Source: Phocoena phocoena
Lineage: Eukaryota > Chordata > Mammalia > Artiodactyla > Phocoenidae
Reading direction: 5' to 3'
DNA length: 64,000 nt
Assembly: GCF_963924675.1 (NCBI RefSeq)
Contig: NC_089240.1
Coordinates: forward strand, 120,843,680-120,907,679
Shown here: positions 34,801 through 45,609 of the stretch, piece by piece
Layout: each line of letters opens with the position of its first letter
Numbering within the stretch: the stretch's first letter is position 1
Notes under the pieces: model-generated
What the model saw: the letters and a program-made list of their open reading frames with translations, nothing else
The model's database searches: none
Told to the model about the DNA's origin: nothing
Program-made: the position numbers and the translations under genes

Positions 34801-35629
34801 TGACATAAATCACAGCAAGATCTTTTTTGACCCACCTCCTAGAGTAATGGAAATAAAAAGAAAAATAAACAAATGGGACCTAATGAAACTTCAAGGCTTT
34901 TGCACAGCAAAGGAAAGTGTAAATAAGATGAAAAGACAACCCTCAGAATGGGATAAAATATTTGCAAATGAATCAACAGACAAAGGATTAATCTCTAAAA
35001 TATATAAACAGCTCATGCAGCTCAATATTAAAAAAACAAACAACCCAATTCAAAAATGGGCAGAAGACCTAAATAGACATCTCTCCAAAGAAGACATACA
35101 GATGGCCAAGAGGCACATGAAAAGCCGCTCAACATCACCAATTATTAGAGAAATGCAAATCAAAACTACAATGAGGTATCACCTCACACCAGTTAGAATG
35201 GGCATCATCAGAAAATCTACAAACAACAAATGCTGGAGAGGGTGTGGAGAAAAGGGAACCCTCTTGCACTGTTGGTGGGAATGTAAATTGATACAGCAAC
35301 TATGGAGAACAGTATGGAGGTTCCTTAAAAAACTAAAAATAGAACTACCATATGACCCAGCAATCCCACTCCTGGGCATATACCCAGAGAAAAACATTAT
35401 TCAGAAAGACACATGCAACCCAATGTTCACTGCAGCCCTATTTACAATAGCCAGGTCATGGAAGCAACCTAAATGCCCAACAACAGCCGAATGGATAAAG
35501 AAGATGTGATACATATATACAATGGAATATTATTCAGCCACAAAAAGGAACAAAATTGGGTCATTTGCAGAGACGTGGATGGACCTAGAGACTGTCATAC
35601 AGAGTGAAGTAAGTCAGAGAGAAAAATAA
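31853..35629 (+). pseudogene. L1 ORF2 (endonuclease / reverse transcriptase) remnant
   Basis: Starts at the ATG at 31853. Readable pieces lie in all three frames. They are: endonuclease N-terminal part 31853-32134 (LNVNGLN and QETH motifs); endonuclease C-terminal part 32275-32778 (GDFN, RIDH and SDH motifs); fingers region from 33121; the reverse-transcriptase core 33705-34283 with the catalytic FADD; and the C-terminal region 34682-35509 with a CCHC-type knuckle (C-x3-C-x7-H-x4-C near 35,230-35,290). The last frame stops at a TGA (35507-35509), but the same frame continues without a break to TAA at 35627-35629, so that TGA is a late nonsense change. The catalytic motifs survive as sequence, but at least four frame changes rule out a product. 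Confidence 0.88.
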
Positions 35630-35872
35630 ATATCGTATATTAACGCCTATATGTGGAACCTAGAAAAATGGTACAGATGAACCGGTTTGCAGGGCAGAAA
35701 TAGAGACACAGATGTAGAGCACAAAGGTATGGACACCAAGCGGGGGACGGTGAGGTGGGGGTGGGATGAATTGGGAGATGGGGATTGACATGTATACACT
35801 AATGTGTATAAAATAGATAACTAATGAGAGCCTGCTGTATAAAAATATATAAATAAAATAAATTTCAAAAAA
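35630..35872 (+). other. L1 3'UTR and A-rich tail
   Basis: Short 3'UTR with GGTGAGGTGGGGGTGGGATG and TATAAAATAGATAACTAATG, ending in ATAAATAAAATAAATTTC. It differs from the longer G-rich 3'UTR of the copy at 37.5-38.76 kb. Confidence 0.8.
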
Positions 35873-35879
35873 ATATTGT

Positions 35880-36265
35880 ATAGGTTGATTAAATTTCCTG
35901 TTGTTCATTCTTCCAAATACACCAAGTAGAAAATTGATAATCTAACATAATAACAACTTGAGTAGAAAAATAAGAGGTGTTGACTGCATCACGTTGAACT
36001 GCAAAGAACTGTATCACACAAGGGATGAGATCAGGCTGCATGGCCATTGCAAGTCTGGTCCATAATTAGCAGTGGCCCATGTGATACTTACTTTTTCTGT
36101 ACCTGAGTGGAACTAGTTGACATATCCTCTTAAAAACTGTTCTAGCCCCCTGGATCCATCTGCTTTAAGTTAATGTCTTTCCACTCTTTATAACAATATG
36201 AGTTGTATAGCTCAAAATGTCATATTCTGTGTTCCAGTGTATTTAGAGGTTAAAATAATTCATGA
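35880..36265. other. Unassigned DNA
   Basis: No repeat or exon recognised. Confidence 0.35.
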
Positions 36266-36267
36266 CT

Positions 36268-36580
36268 GGACTTCCCGGTGGCGTAGTGGAAGTGGATAAG
36301 AATCCACCTGCCAGTGCAGGGGACACGGGTTTGATCCCTGGTCTGGGAAGATCCCCACATGCCGCAGAGCAGCTAAACCCGTGCACCACAACTACTGAGC
36401 CTGCGCTCTTGGGCCCGCGCACCACAACTACTGAGCCTGTGCTCTGCAACGAGAGAAGCCACCACAGTGAGAAGCCTGCACACCTCAACGAAGAGTAGCC
36501 CCCACGTGCCACAACTAGAGAAAGCCCATGCGCAGCAACGAAGACCCAGCACAGGCAAAAATAAATAAATAATTTTTAAA
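36268..36580 (+). mobile_element. CHR-type SINE, long type
   Basis: Long form with an A-box insertion: GTAGTGGAAGTGGATAAGA in place of CAGTGGTTAAGA, which repeats AGTGGAAGTGG. The body and CAGCACAGGCAAAAATAAAT tail are present. Weak duplication AATTCAT on each side. Confidence 0.88.
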
Positions 36581-36589
36581 AATTCATCG

Positions 36590-37484
36590 TCTGTGACTTA
36601 CTTTTAAAATTCTCTCATTAAAAAATATACAAATGGATTATCTAACTGCACATCTAATAGGATTATACAAAAGAAGAGCAAACAGAATAAAAACAACAGC
36701 ATATGTACTTTTGAGGTATTATTTAGATTATGAATTATTTACTCATTTATTTTATTTAAGTGCCTCTGCAGATAAACTTCACTTTCGTCCTCTTAGCTTC
36801 TCTAACCTGTAGATTATTCATGTTTCATGCAGCTTGTTCTCACAGCCTGAGATTCCACTTCAGATCACTTTCAGTACTTGCTACATTTAAATTATATATT
36901 TCATCCATCAAAATATTAAAAATATGACAACTGAATCACACATAACAACAGCACTGTAACCTTCTGCTGGACGTTGAAACAAATGGTTGTGATGACTACT
37001 TTAGCTGAATAACCAAATAATTAAGAGAGAAAACAGTTAAGCCAGTTACTTGGTATGTATACAACATTTGTATTATTTGAATACAACTTATTTTTCATGT
37101 ATTTTTTTATGGATAAACCCAATATGAAGTCTATGTATCCCGAATAGAAAACATTACAACTAAAGGGAATGTGGCCAGAAAGTCAGAATTATTCAGGGAA
37201 TTTCCCCCCATTCTTACTTCTATAAATGGAAATATAAAATTTGAAAGGCCCAACCTATTGAATGGCATGTAAACTTTTGCCAATTGCTTTTCTAAGGCTT
37301 AATTTTTAAAAATTTCTTTTCGAACATGTTAAAAAAAAAAACTACAGACTACTCCAGAAATAAGTTTTTAGAAGTTTATTTTTAATATATAAATATGTTA
37401 AGGTGTTAGTCATATTAATGTGTGTCATAATATGCAAAATGACATTATAATACAGCAATTTAATAGCTGGGAAAGTTATCATTA
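36590..37484. other. Unassigned AT-rich DNA
   Basis: No repeat or exon recognised. Confidence 0.4.
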
Positions 37485-37500
37485 AATATTCAAGTGTACA

Positions 37501-38764
37501 TTTATGACATAAATCACAGCAAGATCCTTTTTGACCCACCTCCTAGAGAAATGGAAATAAAAACAAAAATCAACAACGGGACCTAATGAAACTTAAAAGC
37601 TTTTCCACAGCAAAGGAAGCTATAAACAACACGAAAAGACAACCCTCACAATGGGAGAAAATATCTGCAAACGAAGCAACTGACAAAGATGAATCTCCAG
37701 AATTTACAAGCAGCTCATACAGCTCAATATCAAAAACACAAACAATCCAATCAAAAATTGGGCGGAAGACCTAAATAGACAGTTCTCCAAAGAAGATATA
37801 CAGATTGCCAACAAATACAAGAAAGGATGCTCAACACCACTAATCATTAGAGAAATGCAAATCAAAACTACAATGAGGTATCACCTCACACCAGTCAGAA
37901 TGGCCATCATCAAAAAAATCTACAAACAATAAAAGCTGGAGAGGGTGTGGAGAAAAGGGAACCCTCTTGCACTGTTGGTGGGAACATATACTGATATAGC
38001 CACTATGGAGAACCTTAGGGAGGTTCCTTAAAAAACTAAAAATAGAACTACCATATGGCCCAGCAATCCCACTCCTAGGCATATATCCGCAGAACACCAG
38101 AATTCGAAAGGATGCATGCACCCCGATGTTCACTGCAGCACTATTTACAACAGACAGGACATGGAAGCAACACAAACGTCCATCGACAGACGAATGGATA
38201 AAGTAGATGTGGCACATATATACAATGGAATATTACTCAGCCATAGAAAAGAAACAAAACTGAGTTATTTGTAGTGAGGTGGATGGACCTAGAGTGTGTC
38301 ATACAGAGTGAAGTAAGTCAGAAAGAGAAAAACAAATACCGTACGCTAACACATGTATATGGAATCTAAAAAAAAAAACAATGGTTCTGATGAACCCAGG
38401 GGCAGGACAGGAATAAAGATGCAGACATAGAGAATGGACTTGAGGACATGGTGCAGGGGGAGGGGAAGCTGGGATGAAGTGAGAGAGTGGCATTGACATA
38501 TATATATACTACCAAATGTAAAATAGATAGATAGTGGGAAGCAGCCACATAGCACAGGGAATTCAGCTTGGGGCTTTGTGACCACCCAGAGGGGTGGGAT
38601 AGGGAGGGCGGGAGGGAGGCGCAAGAGGGAGGGGATATGGGGATATATGTATACATATAGCTGATTTACTTTGTTGTACAGCAGAAACTAACACAACATT
38701 GTAAAGCAATTATACTCCAATAAAGATGTTTAAAAAAAAGAAAATATACAAAAATAAATAAATC
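37501..38764 (+). mobile_element. 5'-truncated L1 (ORF2 C-terminus and 3'UTR)
   Basis: Begins inside the ORF2 C-terminal region (GACATAAATCACAGCAAGAT) and runs through the 3'UTR to AATAAAGATGTTTAAAAAAA. A perfect 16-bp target-site duplication AATATTCAAGTGTACA flanks it (37485-37500 and 38765-38780), showing one normal target-primed insertion with 5' truncation. Frames are broken, so no protein is made. The 3'UTR carries a G-rich tract at 38590-38642 with several GGG runs. Confidence 0.93.
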
Positions 38765-38780
38765 AATATTCAAGTGTACA

Positions 38781-39471
38781 GAGTAGCAAAGGCAATTTAA
38801 TCAGGAACTTTGTTAATGACTTCAGTGATTTGCAATCAAATAATTTTCCTCTTGTCCATTCAATTTCACTTGGAATATGTAAATTTAATTAAAAAAGAAT
38901 AGACTATGACTATACATATATAAGGATAAAATTTTTCGTATTTTTGACTCCATAGAAGCAGCCTGTTACTTATAATTTTAAAATGTAGCTAATTTATCGT
39001 CTAACTTCATTATGTAATATTAATAGCCTTGTGCAAGATGCAACCATAAACAAAATTGATTGTAACATTGTTTCAGTGCTTCAGTGTTTTACAAATAACT
39101 CAAGACAAAAGGATATAGTATCTTAAGGCCAACTAACACACAGGGAAAAAGCAAATACAAAAGCTTTATAAAATGCAAATAATGTCTACTTAAAAGCATC
39201 AGGGAGCTACTGAATAAACAAGGACCCAAGGGGTCAAGTTTCTGGACAGAGGAGAAACACTGAGAGGTGAGCGGACAAGCATTATGCTTTTATCCCTAGG
39301 AGGGGTTGTCATTAATGGGTTCAGGGCAAGAGGCTGAAAACATGGTCTTTGCCCAGCTGAGAGTTGTTGCTGAGAAAAAAGATACAAAGTGCTTGTTAGT
39401 ACAGAATATCAGGAAACTAGAGAGAAAATCCAAAGCTTCATGGCACAAAAACCCAATTAGAAGGGCACAGT
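38781..39471. other. Unassigned DNA
   Basis: No repeat or exon recognised. Confidence 0.4.
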
Positions 39472-39485
39472 AGAAAACCAGTCCT

Positions 39486-39877
39486 GGGCTTCCCTGGTGG
39501 TGCAGTAGTTAAGAATCCGCCTGCCAATGCAGGGGACTCGGGTTCGAGCCCTGGTCCGGGAAGATCCTACATGCCGCGGAGCAACTAAGCCCGTGAGCCA
39601 CAACTACTGAGCCTGCACTCTAGAGCCCACGAGCCACAATTACTGAGCCCACGTGCCACAACTACCGATGCCCACGTGCCACAACTACCGATGCCCACGT
39701 GCCACAACTACTGATGCCCACGCGCCTAGAGCCCGTGCTCCGAAAAAAGAGAAGCCACTGCAATGATAAGCCCGCGCACTGGAATGAAGAGTAGCCCCCA
39801 CTCAGTGAAACTAGAGAAAGCCCATGTGCAGCAACGAAGACCCAACGTAGCCAAAAATAAAGAAGGAAAGAGAGAAA
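39486..39877 (+). mobile_element. CHR-type SINE, long type with internal triplication
   Basis: Complete long form. In the body, a 23-bp unit (starting CCCACGTGCCACAACTACC) occurs three times in tandem at 39648-39670, 39671-39693 and 39694-39716; sister copies have it once. Perfect 14-bp duplication AGAAAACCAGTCCT at 39472-39485 and 39878-39891. Confidence 0.93.
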
Positions 39878-39891
39878 AGAAAACCAGTCCT

Positions 39892-40740
39892 TGCATACAT
39901 ATGGTTTTAACTCAAGAACTCTGTCAAATTCTGAAGCTACAAGTGGCAGGATGTTAAAAGCTAAGCTCAAGTCTTCTGCAAAGTGGTGTAACGTTTTCTG
40001 TAGTTTCTTTTTGCTGAGAGATGAAAATGAAAGTTCAGGACCAGCCAGGGAAAGGGATTCTAGTTATCACACTCGGACATCAGTGTTGAGTCAGAAGTCT
40101 ACCAAGCCTTACCAAAAGCTCAATGGAGCTCCTATTTAAAGCAGTCCATATACAGACTAAAGTGAACAGACCCCACTCCACCTGCCTAGCATAGGAAGTT
40201 GAAAACTTTGTATCTAGGAGAATAATTTCACCTGCAGCATCAAACGTATTTTACAACTAATGACTTGTCACTAAAAAGAGAAAAAAATTCCCTCCTCCCA
40301 AGAGACAGAGAAGGTAAGAAAGAAAAAGAAATATAGAACAGTCAGTAAACTATAATCAGAGTTTGCTTCAAATCAAACATTTACGGCTTGTTGAAATTTT
40401 CAAAACACTCCATTAGAAAATTCCCATAACTTGAAGGGCCAAGTTTCCACAATAGTGGAGTATTTGATTTCCTTCTCATAAAATAACATCCCCACCCAGC
40501 AGATGGCAAAGCTCGTTTTGAATGAAGAATTGGTTCAAACATTTATACCAGCTCCTTAGTGAAGATGTAATATCACAAAGAAAACAAAAATTACAGTAAT
40601 TTAGGGCATAGCATATTAAGAATTACTATAGGACATGAAGATGATAATTGGACAGATTTGGCCTAAATCCATCAACACACCAAGTACAAATCTAAACAGG
40701 AGATCTGAATATCTGAATAAGTGCTGGTAAAGCTGAATTC
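39892..40740. other. Unassigned DNA
   Basis: No repeat or exon recognised. Confidence 0.4.
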
Positions 40741-40744
40741 ACTA

Positions 40745-40865
40745 AACCTTCCAGTATCTACTATATACTACTACTGATAATAAGCACTAAGGCTACAAAA
40801 ATGAGTAAGGCATTATATCTCTTGCTCTCACATTTATATAGTCCAGTAAGGGGGATACATGCAAG
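40745..40865 (-). mobile_element. L2/MIR-type fragment (antisense)
   Basis: AAGCACTAAGGCTACAAAAA, TGAGTAAGGCATTATATCTC and GTCCAGTAAGGGGGATACAT match the antisense L2 3' end at low identity. Confidence 0.5.
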
Positions 40866-40898
40866 CAAATTATCCCTATCATGACTATATATATAGTC

Positions 40899-40900
<2 letters not shown>

Positions 40901-40958
<58 letters not shown>
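40901..40958 (+). repeat. (GT)29 microsatellite
   Basis: Uninterrupted GT run bracketed by perfect palindromes at 40883-40898, 40965-40980 and 40983-41003. Confidence 0.98.
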
Positions 40959-40961
<3 letters not shown>

Positions 40962-41009
40962 CACTGTAATTATAATTACATAATTTTATATATTATATAA
41001 AATCATGTG

Positions 41010-41625
41010 TCATGTGCCTCCAAAAAATAAAATAGTAATGAGAGATGGCCATTAAATTTTGCAGTTAGACAGTCACTGGTGACCTTAGCCAAATTAGTTC
41101 CTGCTGTCTGTAAGGATGAAAATTGTATTACAGTGGTCTAGAATAGCCAAAACAATAAGAAAATGGGGATAGAAAAGTCTGACTATTGATTAAAATGTTT
41201 TGATTTTAAAATGAAAAAAATTAACAGCTAGACAAGGATGAAGAGTTTAGGTGAAGAGGTAATGATGGTGTCGTGTGGGGAAGTGTGTGTTAGAATGTGT
41301 ACCATGTGGATATAACTGTATAAACTCGGGGGGCAACAAGTAGGGAGAAAGAAGTTGAAGATTAGGAAAGAAAGGGGAAAAATGATCTTTATGGGATACA
41401 GAATGGGACAGGATGGAGATCACAGGACAAGAGATTATGTAGAAGAGGAAGAATCCCTCTCCAAAGTTATTAGACTTTAGAATACAGTTGATTTTTCCTC
41501 TTGTTACTACCTGACAAATACCTCTCCTCTCAAAACTCTTCAGACCTGCCATCTCCTCTATGAAGATTTTTGTCTGGCATCTCCATGTTGCAAGACGACA
41601 GTATCTTTCAACTGTGACCACACTC
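41010..41625. other. Unassigned DNA
   Basis: No firm assignment; parts of 41,090-41,260 may be more decayed antisense L2. Confidence 0.35.
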
Positions 41626-41629
41626 AGTT

Positions 41630-41800
41630 TTAAGTGCAAAATCACAGTACATTTACCACTGTTTTGCTCCTGTTTGTTTACTTATATACAACTAGCCCAA
41701 TATTTTAGCTTCCTTAAAACCAGGTACAGTGTCTCTTTCACTAAAATCTAGTGCAGTGTCAGGCCCCCGATCTGCATTAAATATTTGGCCAATATATGAG
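41630..41800 (+). mobile_element. L2 LINE 3' end
   Basis: AGCTTCCTTAAAACCAGGTA, CAGTGTCTCTTTCACTAAAA and GTGCAGTGTCAGGCCCC with CATTAAATATTTGG follow the sense L2 3' end. Confidence 0.55.
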
Positions 41801-41952
41801 AGCAAATGATTGGCTACAGAGAAGCTGTAAATTAAGAGGTAAAGATGATGCAGAAAAGTTGACCGAATTAAAACTAAAGACAAAATATTCCCCAAACAAA
41901 ATTTCCCTAAGTAATTCCCAAGAAAATATGTAAGTTTAAAAATGTCACTAGA

Positions 41953-42254
41953 GGGCTTCCCTGGTGGCGCAGCGGATGGGAGTCTGCCTGCCGATGCAGG
42001 GGACACGGGTTCGTGCCCCAGTCCGGGAAGATCCCACATGTCGCGGAGCGGCTGGGCCCGAGAGCCATGGCCGCTGAGCCTGCGCGTCCAGAGCCTGTTG
42101 CTCCGCAACAGGAGAGGCCGCGATAGTGAGAGGCCCGCGCACGGCGATGAAGAGTGGCCCCCGCTTGCCGCAACTAGAGAAAGCCCTTGCACAGAAATGA
42201 AGACCCAACGCAGCCAAAAATAAATAAATAAAAAATAAAAATAAAGGAATTCCC
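41953..42254 (+). mobile_element. CHR-type SINE, short/long hybrid
   Basis: The 5' two-thirds are the short-type sequence (GGCTGGGCCCGAGAGCC, CCGCTGAGCCTGCGCGTCC, GAGAGGCCCGCGCAC). Instead of ending in an A tail there, it continues with the long-type 3' block (ATGAAGAGTGGCCCCCGC, CAACTAGAGAAAGCCC, CAGCCAAAAATAAATAAATA). Duplication TTTAAAAATGTCACTAGA at 41935-41952 and a near match at 42255-42274 show that the whole unit inserted once. Confidence 0.9.
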
Positions 42255-42274
42255 TTTAAAAAAAAGTCACTAGA

Positions 42275-43490
42275 AAATATTAGAGTAACTAATTCGAATA
42301 CTACATATAAAAATCTGTGAAATGTGACCAAAGTTGTACACCAAGGAAAATCCATAATTTTGAAACTTGCATATTTGAAAAAATAAAGAAGGAAAAATAA
42401 AACACAAACATCCAACCCAAGGCACTAGGAAAAAAAAAAGAAATACATAGCACGGTGGAGGAATTGATACACATAAAGACAGCTAGAGTTCTTTTAAAAA
42501 ACCACACATCACAGGGACCTCCTTCAAGGGAAGATGCATATTTCTCCAGGGTGTCTTAAAAAGAGCCCTGGAAAAGAAAGGCTAGGCTTGATTATCATTT
42601 TTAGGCATATAAATATTATTAATATTTAAACATATTTAATTAAATATTTTATAAAATTTAGATACCTGTATTATAAAAGTAGACTTTAATTTGTGTATAA
42701 CATCTAAAATGACTATAATCTGACTAATCTACAACTATGAAAAGTATCAATAATTATAATTCATCTTTTATAAGAATTTACATTTTTATAGAGTATCCAC
42801 GCCCAGAAAGCAGACGTATCTGTAAAGCTATATTCTTCTCTTTTGGCTTCAAATTGGATTCCTAATGTGGTTAGCTCATGGATCATCCCTTTTGTCCTCT
42901 CCAAACCTAGTGTCTGTTGCCCTGACTAGAAGCCTAGGTCCTTCCAAAAGGGATGCAGGGAAATGACAAGCAAAAGGAGCTTATAGTTTGTTACCAACAA
43001 TTTCAGTAGCACTCTGAATTCTTACAGGGAAGTGGATTGTGTAGACCTCTACTGATAGTCAAAGCAATACTGTTTGGTGTGGGGCTTACTGAGGACAGTG
43101 AGTGTTTGGAATAGCTGCTTGAAAGAAGCGAAAGTGAAAAGGTTTACGTACATAAAGACACAACTGAGGTTGGGTTGGGGATGATGAATCTTCATAACCA
43201 TTGGTCTACACAGCTGTCTGGTATTTGTTTAGCATCACTCATCTGCCAAGATACAGCTACAGGGAAGAGATGTTAGAGAATTGATCAATCCTCCAAATAT
43301 TAGCAACATATGCAGTTGAGGCAGGTCTTTCTCACACTGTACCAGTCACCCCATAACACAGAAGAACTTCACTGCTTTGCCAAGAGCTACAAACGCAAAT
43401 GCCTAAAAGATAGGACATACTTAAGACCAGAGGCCATAATGGAATCTATATGACCTTAAAAAGATTGAATTCCACCTTAAATTATGCAAG
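42275..43490. other. Unassigned DNA
   Basis: No repeat or exon recognised. Confidence 0.4.
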
Positions 43491-43494
43491 TCAA

Positions 43495-43985
43495 ATATTC
43501 TTTCAATAGTGGAGTGAAGCTGTTACCAGTATTGTTTAGAGACAGGCATGGATTCCAAAGCTCAATCCCACTGCTTGCTGGGTGTGAGGCCTTGAGCAAG
43601 TTACATTTGGTTTCCTTAGCTTTAAATAGGGCTAATAGGGCTTCCCTGGTGGCGCAGTGGTTGAGAGTCCGCCTGCCGATGCAGGGAACACGGGTTCGTG
43701 CCCTGGTCCGGGAAGATCCCACAAGCCGCGGAGCGGCTGGGCCTGTGAGCCATGGCCGCTGAGCCTGAGCGTCTGGAGCCTGTGCTCCGCGACAGGAGAG
43801 GTCACACCAGTGAGAGGCCCGCGTACCGCAAAAATAAATAAATAAAATAAAATAAAATAGGGCTAATAATGCTCCAAACCTCCTCGGATTGTAAGCATTA
43901 GCTGACTTAATATCAATAAAATGCTCAGAATAGTACCTGGCTCATGGTAGGTATTACATAGGGGTTTCCTATCATTATCATTTTT
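43495..43985 (+). mobile_element. MIR SINE, split by a CHR SINE
   Basis: Left: GGCATGGATTCCAAAGCTCA, GGGTGTGAGGCCTTGAGCAA, GTTACATTTGGTTTCCTTAG. Right: GATTGTAAGCATTAGCTGAC and ATAGTACCTGGCTCATGGTA. Together these form one sense MIR. Confidence 0.8.
43638..43854 (+). mobile_element. CHR-type SINE, short type, nested in MIR
   Basis: Complete copy with a tail of AAATA/AAAAT repeats. Perfect 14-bp duplication AAATAGGGCTAATA at 43624-43637 and 43855-43868, made from MIR sequence. Confidence 0.94.
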
Positions 43986-44109
43986 GTTCTTTTTTTACTT
44001 CCTAAAAATTAACATTTATTTCCTGCTTCCAAAGCCTAAAAGTGTTAAGCATGAAACCACATTCCAAAATCTAACAAATATGAAGACAGAATACTCCAAC
44101 ATGCCTGAA

Positions 44110-45605
44110 CTTTTGATTTCAGTGTTATTTATAATAAAGGATAATTAGAAGCCACTTTAAGAAAATGGTTTATGTAAATTATGGCAAACCCATACAAGGT
44201 AGTATTAATCAATCATTAAAGTTTTGTTTGTTTTGAAGGGTAGGTAACAATATGGCATTTTAAGATTTCTGTCTAAATGAAAAGAAACAAACTATGTGCT
44301 GTATTATTGTGTACGTGAAAACATACACAAAAATATTAGAAGAAAATAGAAGAAGAAAATAGTTTTGTCAGTAGGATTAGAGATAACTTTTGATTTTTCT
44401 CTACTGGGCAAATTTTCTATTCTTAGACTATTAGAAATACATTTATACAAACAGGATATAGACAGCAGGAATTCGCACTCTTTGCTGGTGAAAATGCAAA
44501 ATGGTGCAGCCAATTCGGAAGACAGTTTGGCGGTTTCTTATAAAACTAAACATGCTCTTAAGATAAGATCCAGCAATCACAGTCCTTGGTGTTTACCCAA
44601 AGAAGCTGAAAACCTATGTCATTGCAAAAACCTGCACACAGATGTTTATAGCAGACTTATTCATAATTGTCAAAACATGGAAGCAACCAAGATGCCCTTT
44701 AATAAGTGAATAAACTATGGTACACCCAACAAATGGTCTATTATTCAGCACTAAAAAGAAAGGAGCTATTACGTCATGAAAAGACCAGGTGAAACCCTAA
44801 ATGTATATTTCTAAGTAAAAGAAGTCAGTTTAAGAAGGCTACATAATGTATGATTCCAACTATAAGGCATTCTAAAAAAAGGCAAAACTATGGAGACAGT
44901 AAAGAGCAGTGGTTGCTAGGGGTTCAGGGGGAAGGAAGGATGAATAGGCAAAACATGGGATTTTTAAGGTGGGGAACTACCCTTTAGGATATCATAATGG
45001 TGGATATGTCACTGTATGTCTATCAAAATCCATATATTGTACAACAGCAAAAGTGAACCCTCTTGTAAAACATAGACTTTCGGAGCTTCCCTGGTGTCAT
45101 GGTGGTTAAGGATTCGCCTGCCAACGCAGGGGACACGGGTTTGAGGCCTGGTCAGGGAAGATCCCACACGCCACAGAGCAACAAAGCCCATGCGCCACAA
45201 CTACTGAGCCTGCACTCTAGAGCCCGCGAACCACAACTACTGAAGCCCACGCGCCTAGAGCCCGTGCTCCCAACAAGAGAAGCCATCACGATGAGAAGCC
45301 TGCACACCACAACGAAGAGTAGCCCCTGCTCGCCCCAACCAGAGAAAAGCCCGCATGCAGCAACAAAGACCCAACGTAGCCAAAAATAATAAAATTAACA
45401 AAATAAATTCATAAAAAAACATGGACTTTAGTTAAAAATAACATATGAATGTTGCCTCATGAATTTTAACAAATGTATCACACCAATGCAAGATGCGACA
45501 TTGAGTGGGGACATTGAGTATTGATGAGAGGGTATATGGGAACTCTCTGTACTTTCTGATTAGATTTTCTATAAATCTAAAGCTGCTCAAAAATAAGTGT
45601 ATTAA
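44110..45605 (+). mobile_element. Ancient L1 3' region, split by a SINE
   Basis: Old L1 3' part in sense order: TGTTATTTATAATAAAGGAT, CAAAACATGGAAGCAACCAA, TCTATTATTCAGCACTAAAA, TGATTCCAACTATAAGGCAT, GGTTGCTAGGGGTTCAGGGG, GGATATGTCACTGTATGTC and, after the SINE, CAAATGTATCACACCAATGC and AAGCTGCTCAAAAATAAG. It may be two overlapping L1 pieces joined near 44,430. Confidence 0.75.
45081..45415 (+). mobile_element. CHR-type SINE, long type, nested in L1
   Basis: Long form; 14-bp duplication with one mismatch: AAAACATAGACTTT at 45067-45080 and AAAACATGGACTTT at 45416-45429. The A box is changed (CTGGTGTCATGGTGG). Confidence 0.92.
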
Positions 45606-45609
45606 TTAT

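Larger units (their letters stand above)
29981..35872 (+). mobile_element. Near-full-length L1 retrotransposon, inactive
   Basis: One continuous L1 in sense orientation: 5'UTR (about 0.9 kb), ORF1 region, a very short spacer, ORF2 region and 3'UTR ending in an A-rich AATAAAATAAAT tail. The order and spacing are those of a complete mammalian L1 of about 5.9 kb. Both ORFs are broken many times by stops and frameshifts, so it cannot act on its own. A target-site duplication is not certain: AAAAATGTACAG at the left and AAAAATATTGTATAG at the right are only partly alike. The degree of decay suggests that it is older than the truncated L1 at 37.5 kb. Confidence 0.92.

Noticed and set aside
34682..35509. 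Longest open frame of the window (275 codons)
   Set aside because: It is the C-terminal part of the broken L1 ORF2, not an independent gene.
39648..39716. CRISPR-like direct repeats
   Set aside because: Three contiguous 23-bp units without spacers inside a SINE in a mammalian genome: simple tandem duplication.
41692..42415. Overlapping open frames of 155-166 codons on the minus strand
   Set aside because: They are produced by the GC-rich SINE body joined to random flank; the same peptide strings appear at other SINE loci.
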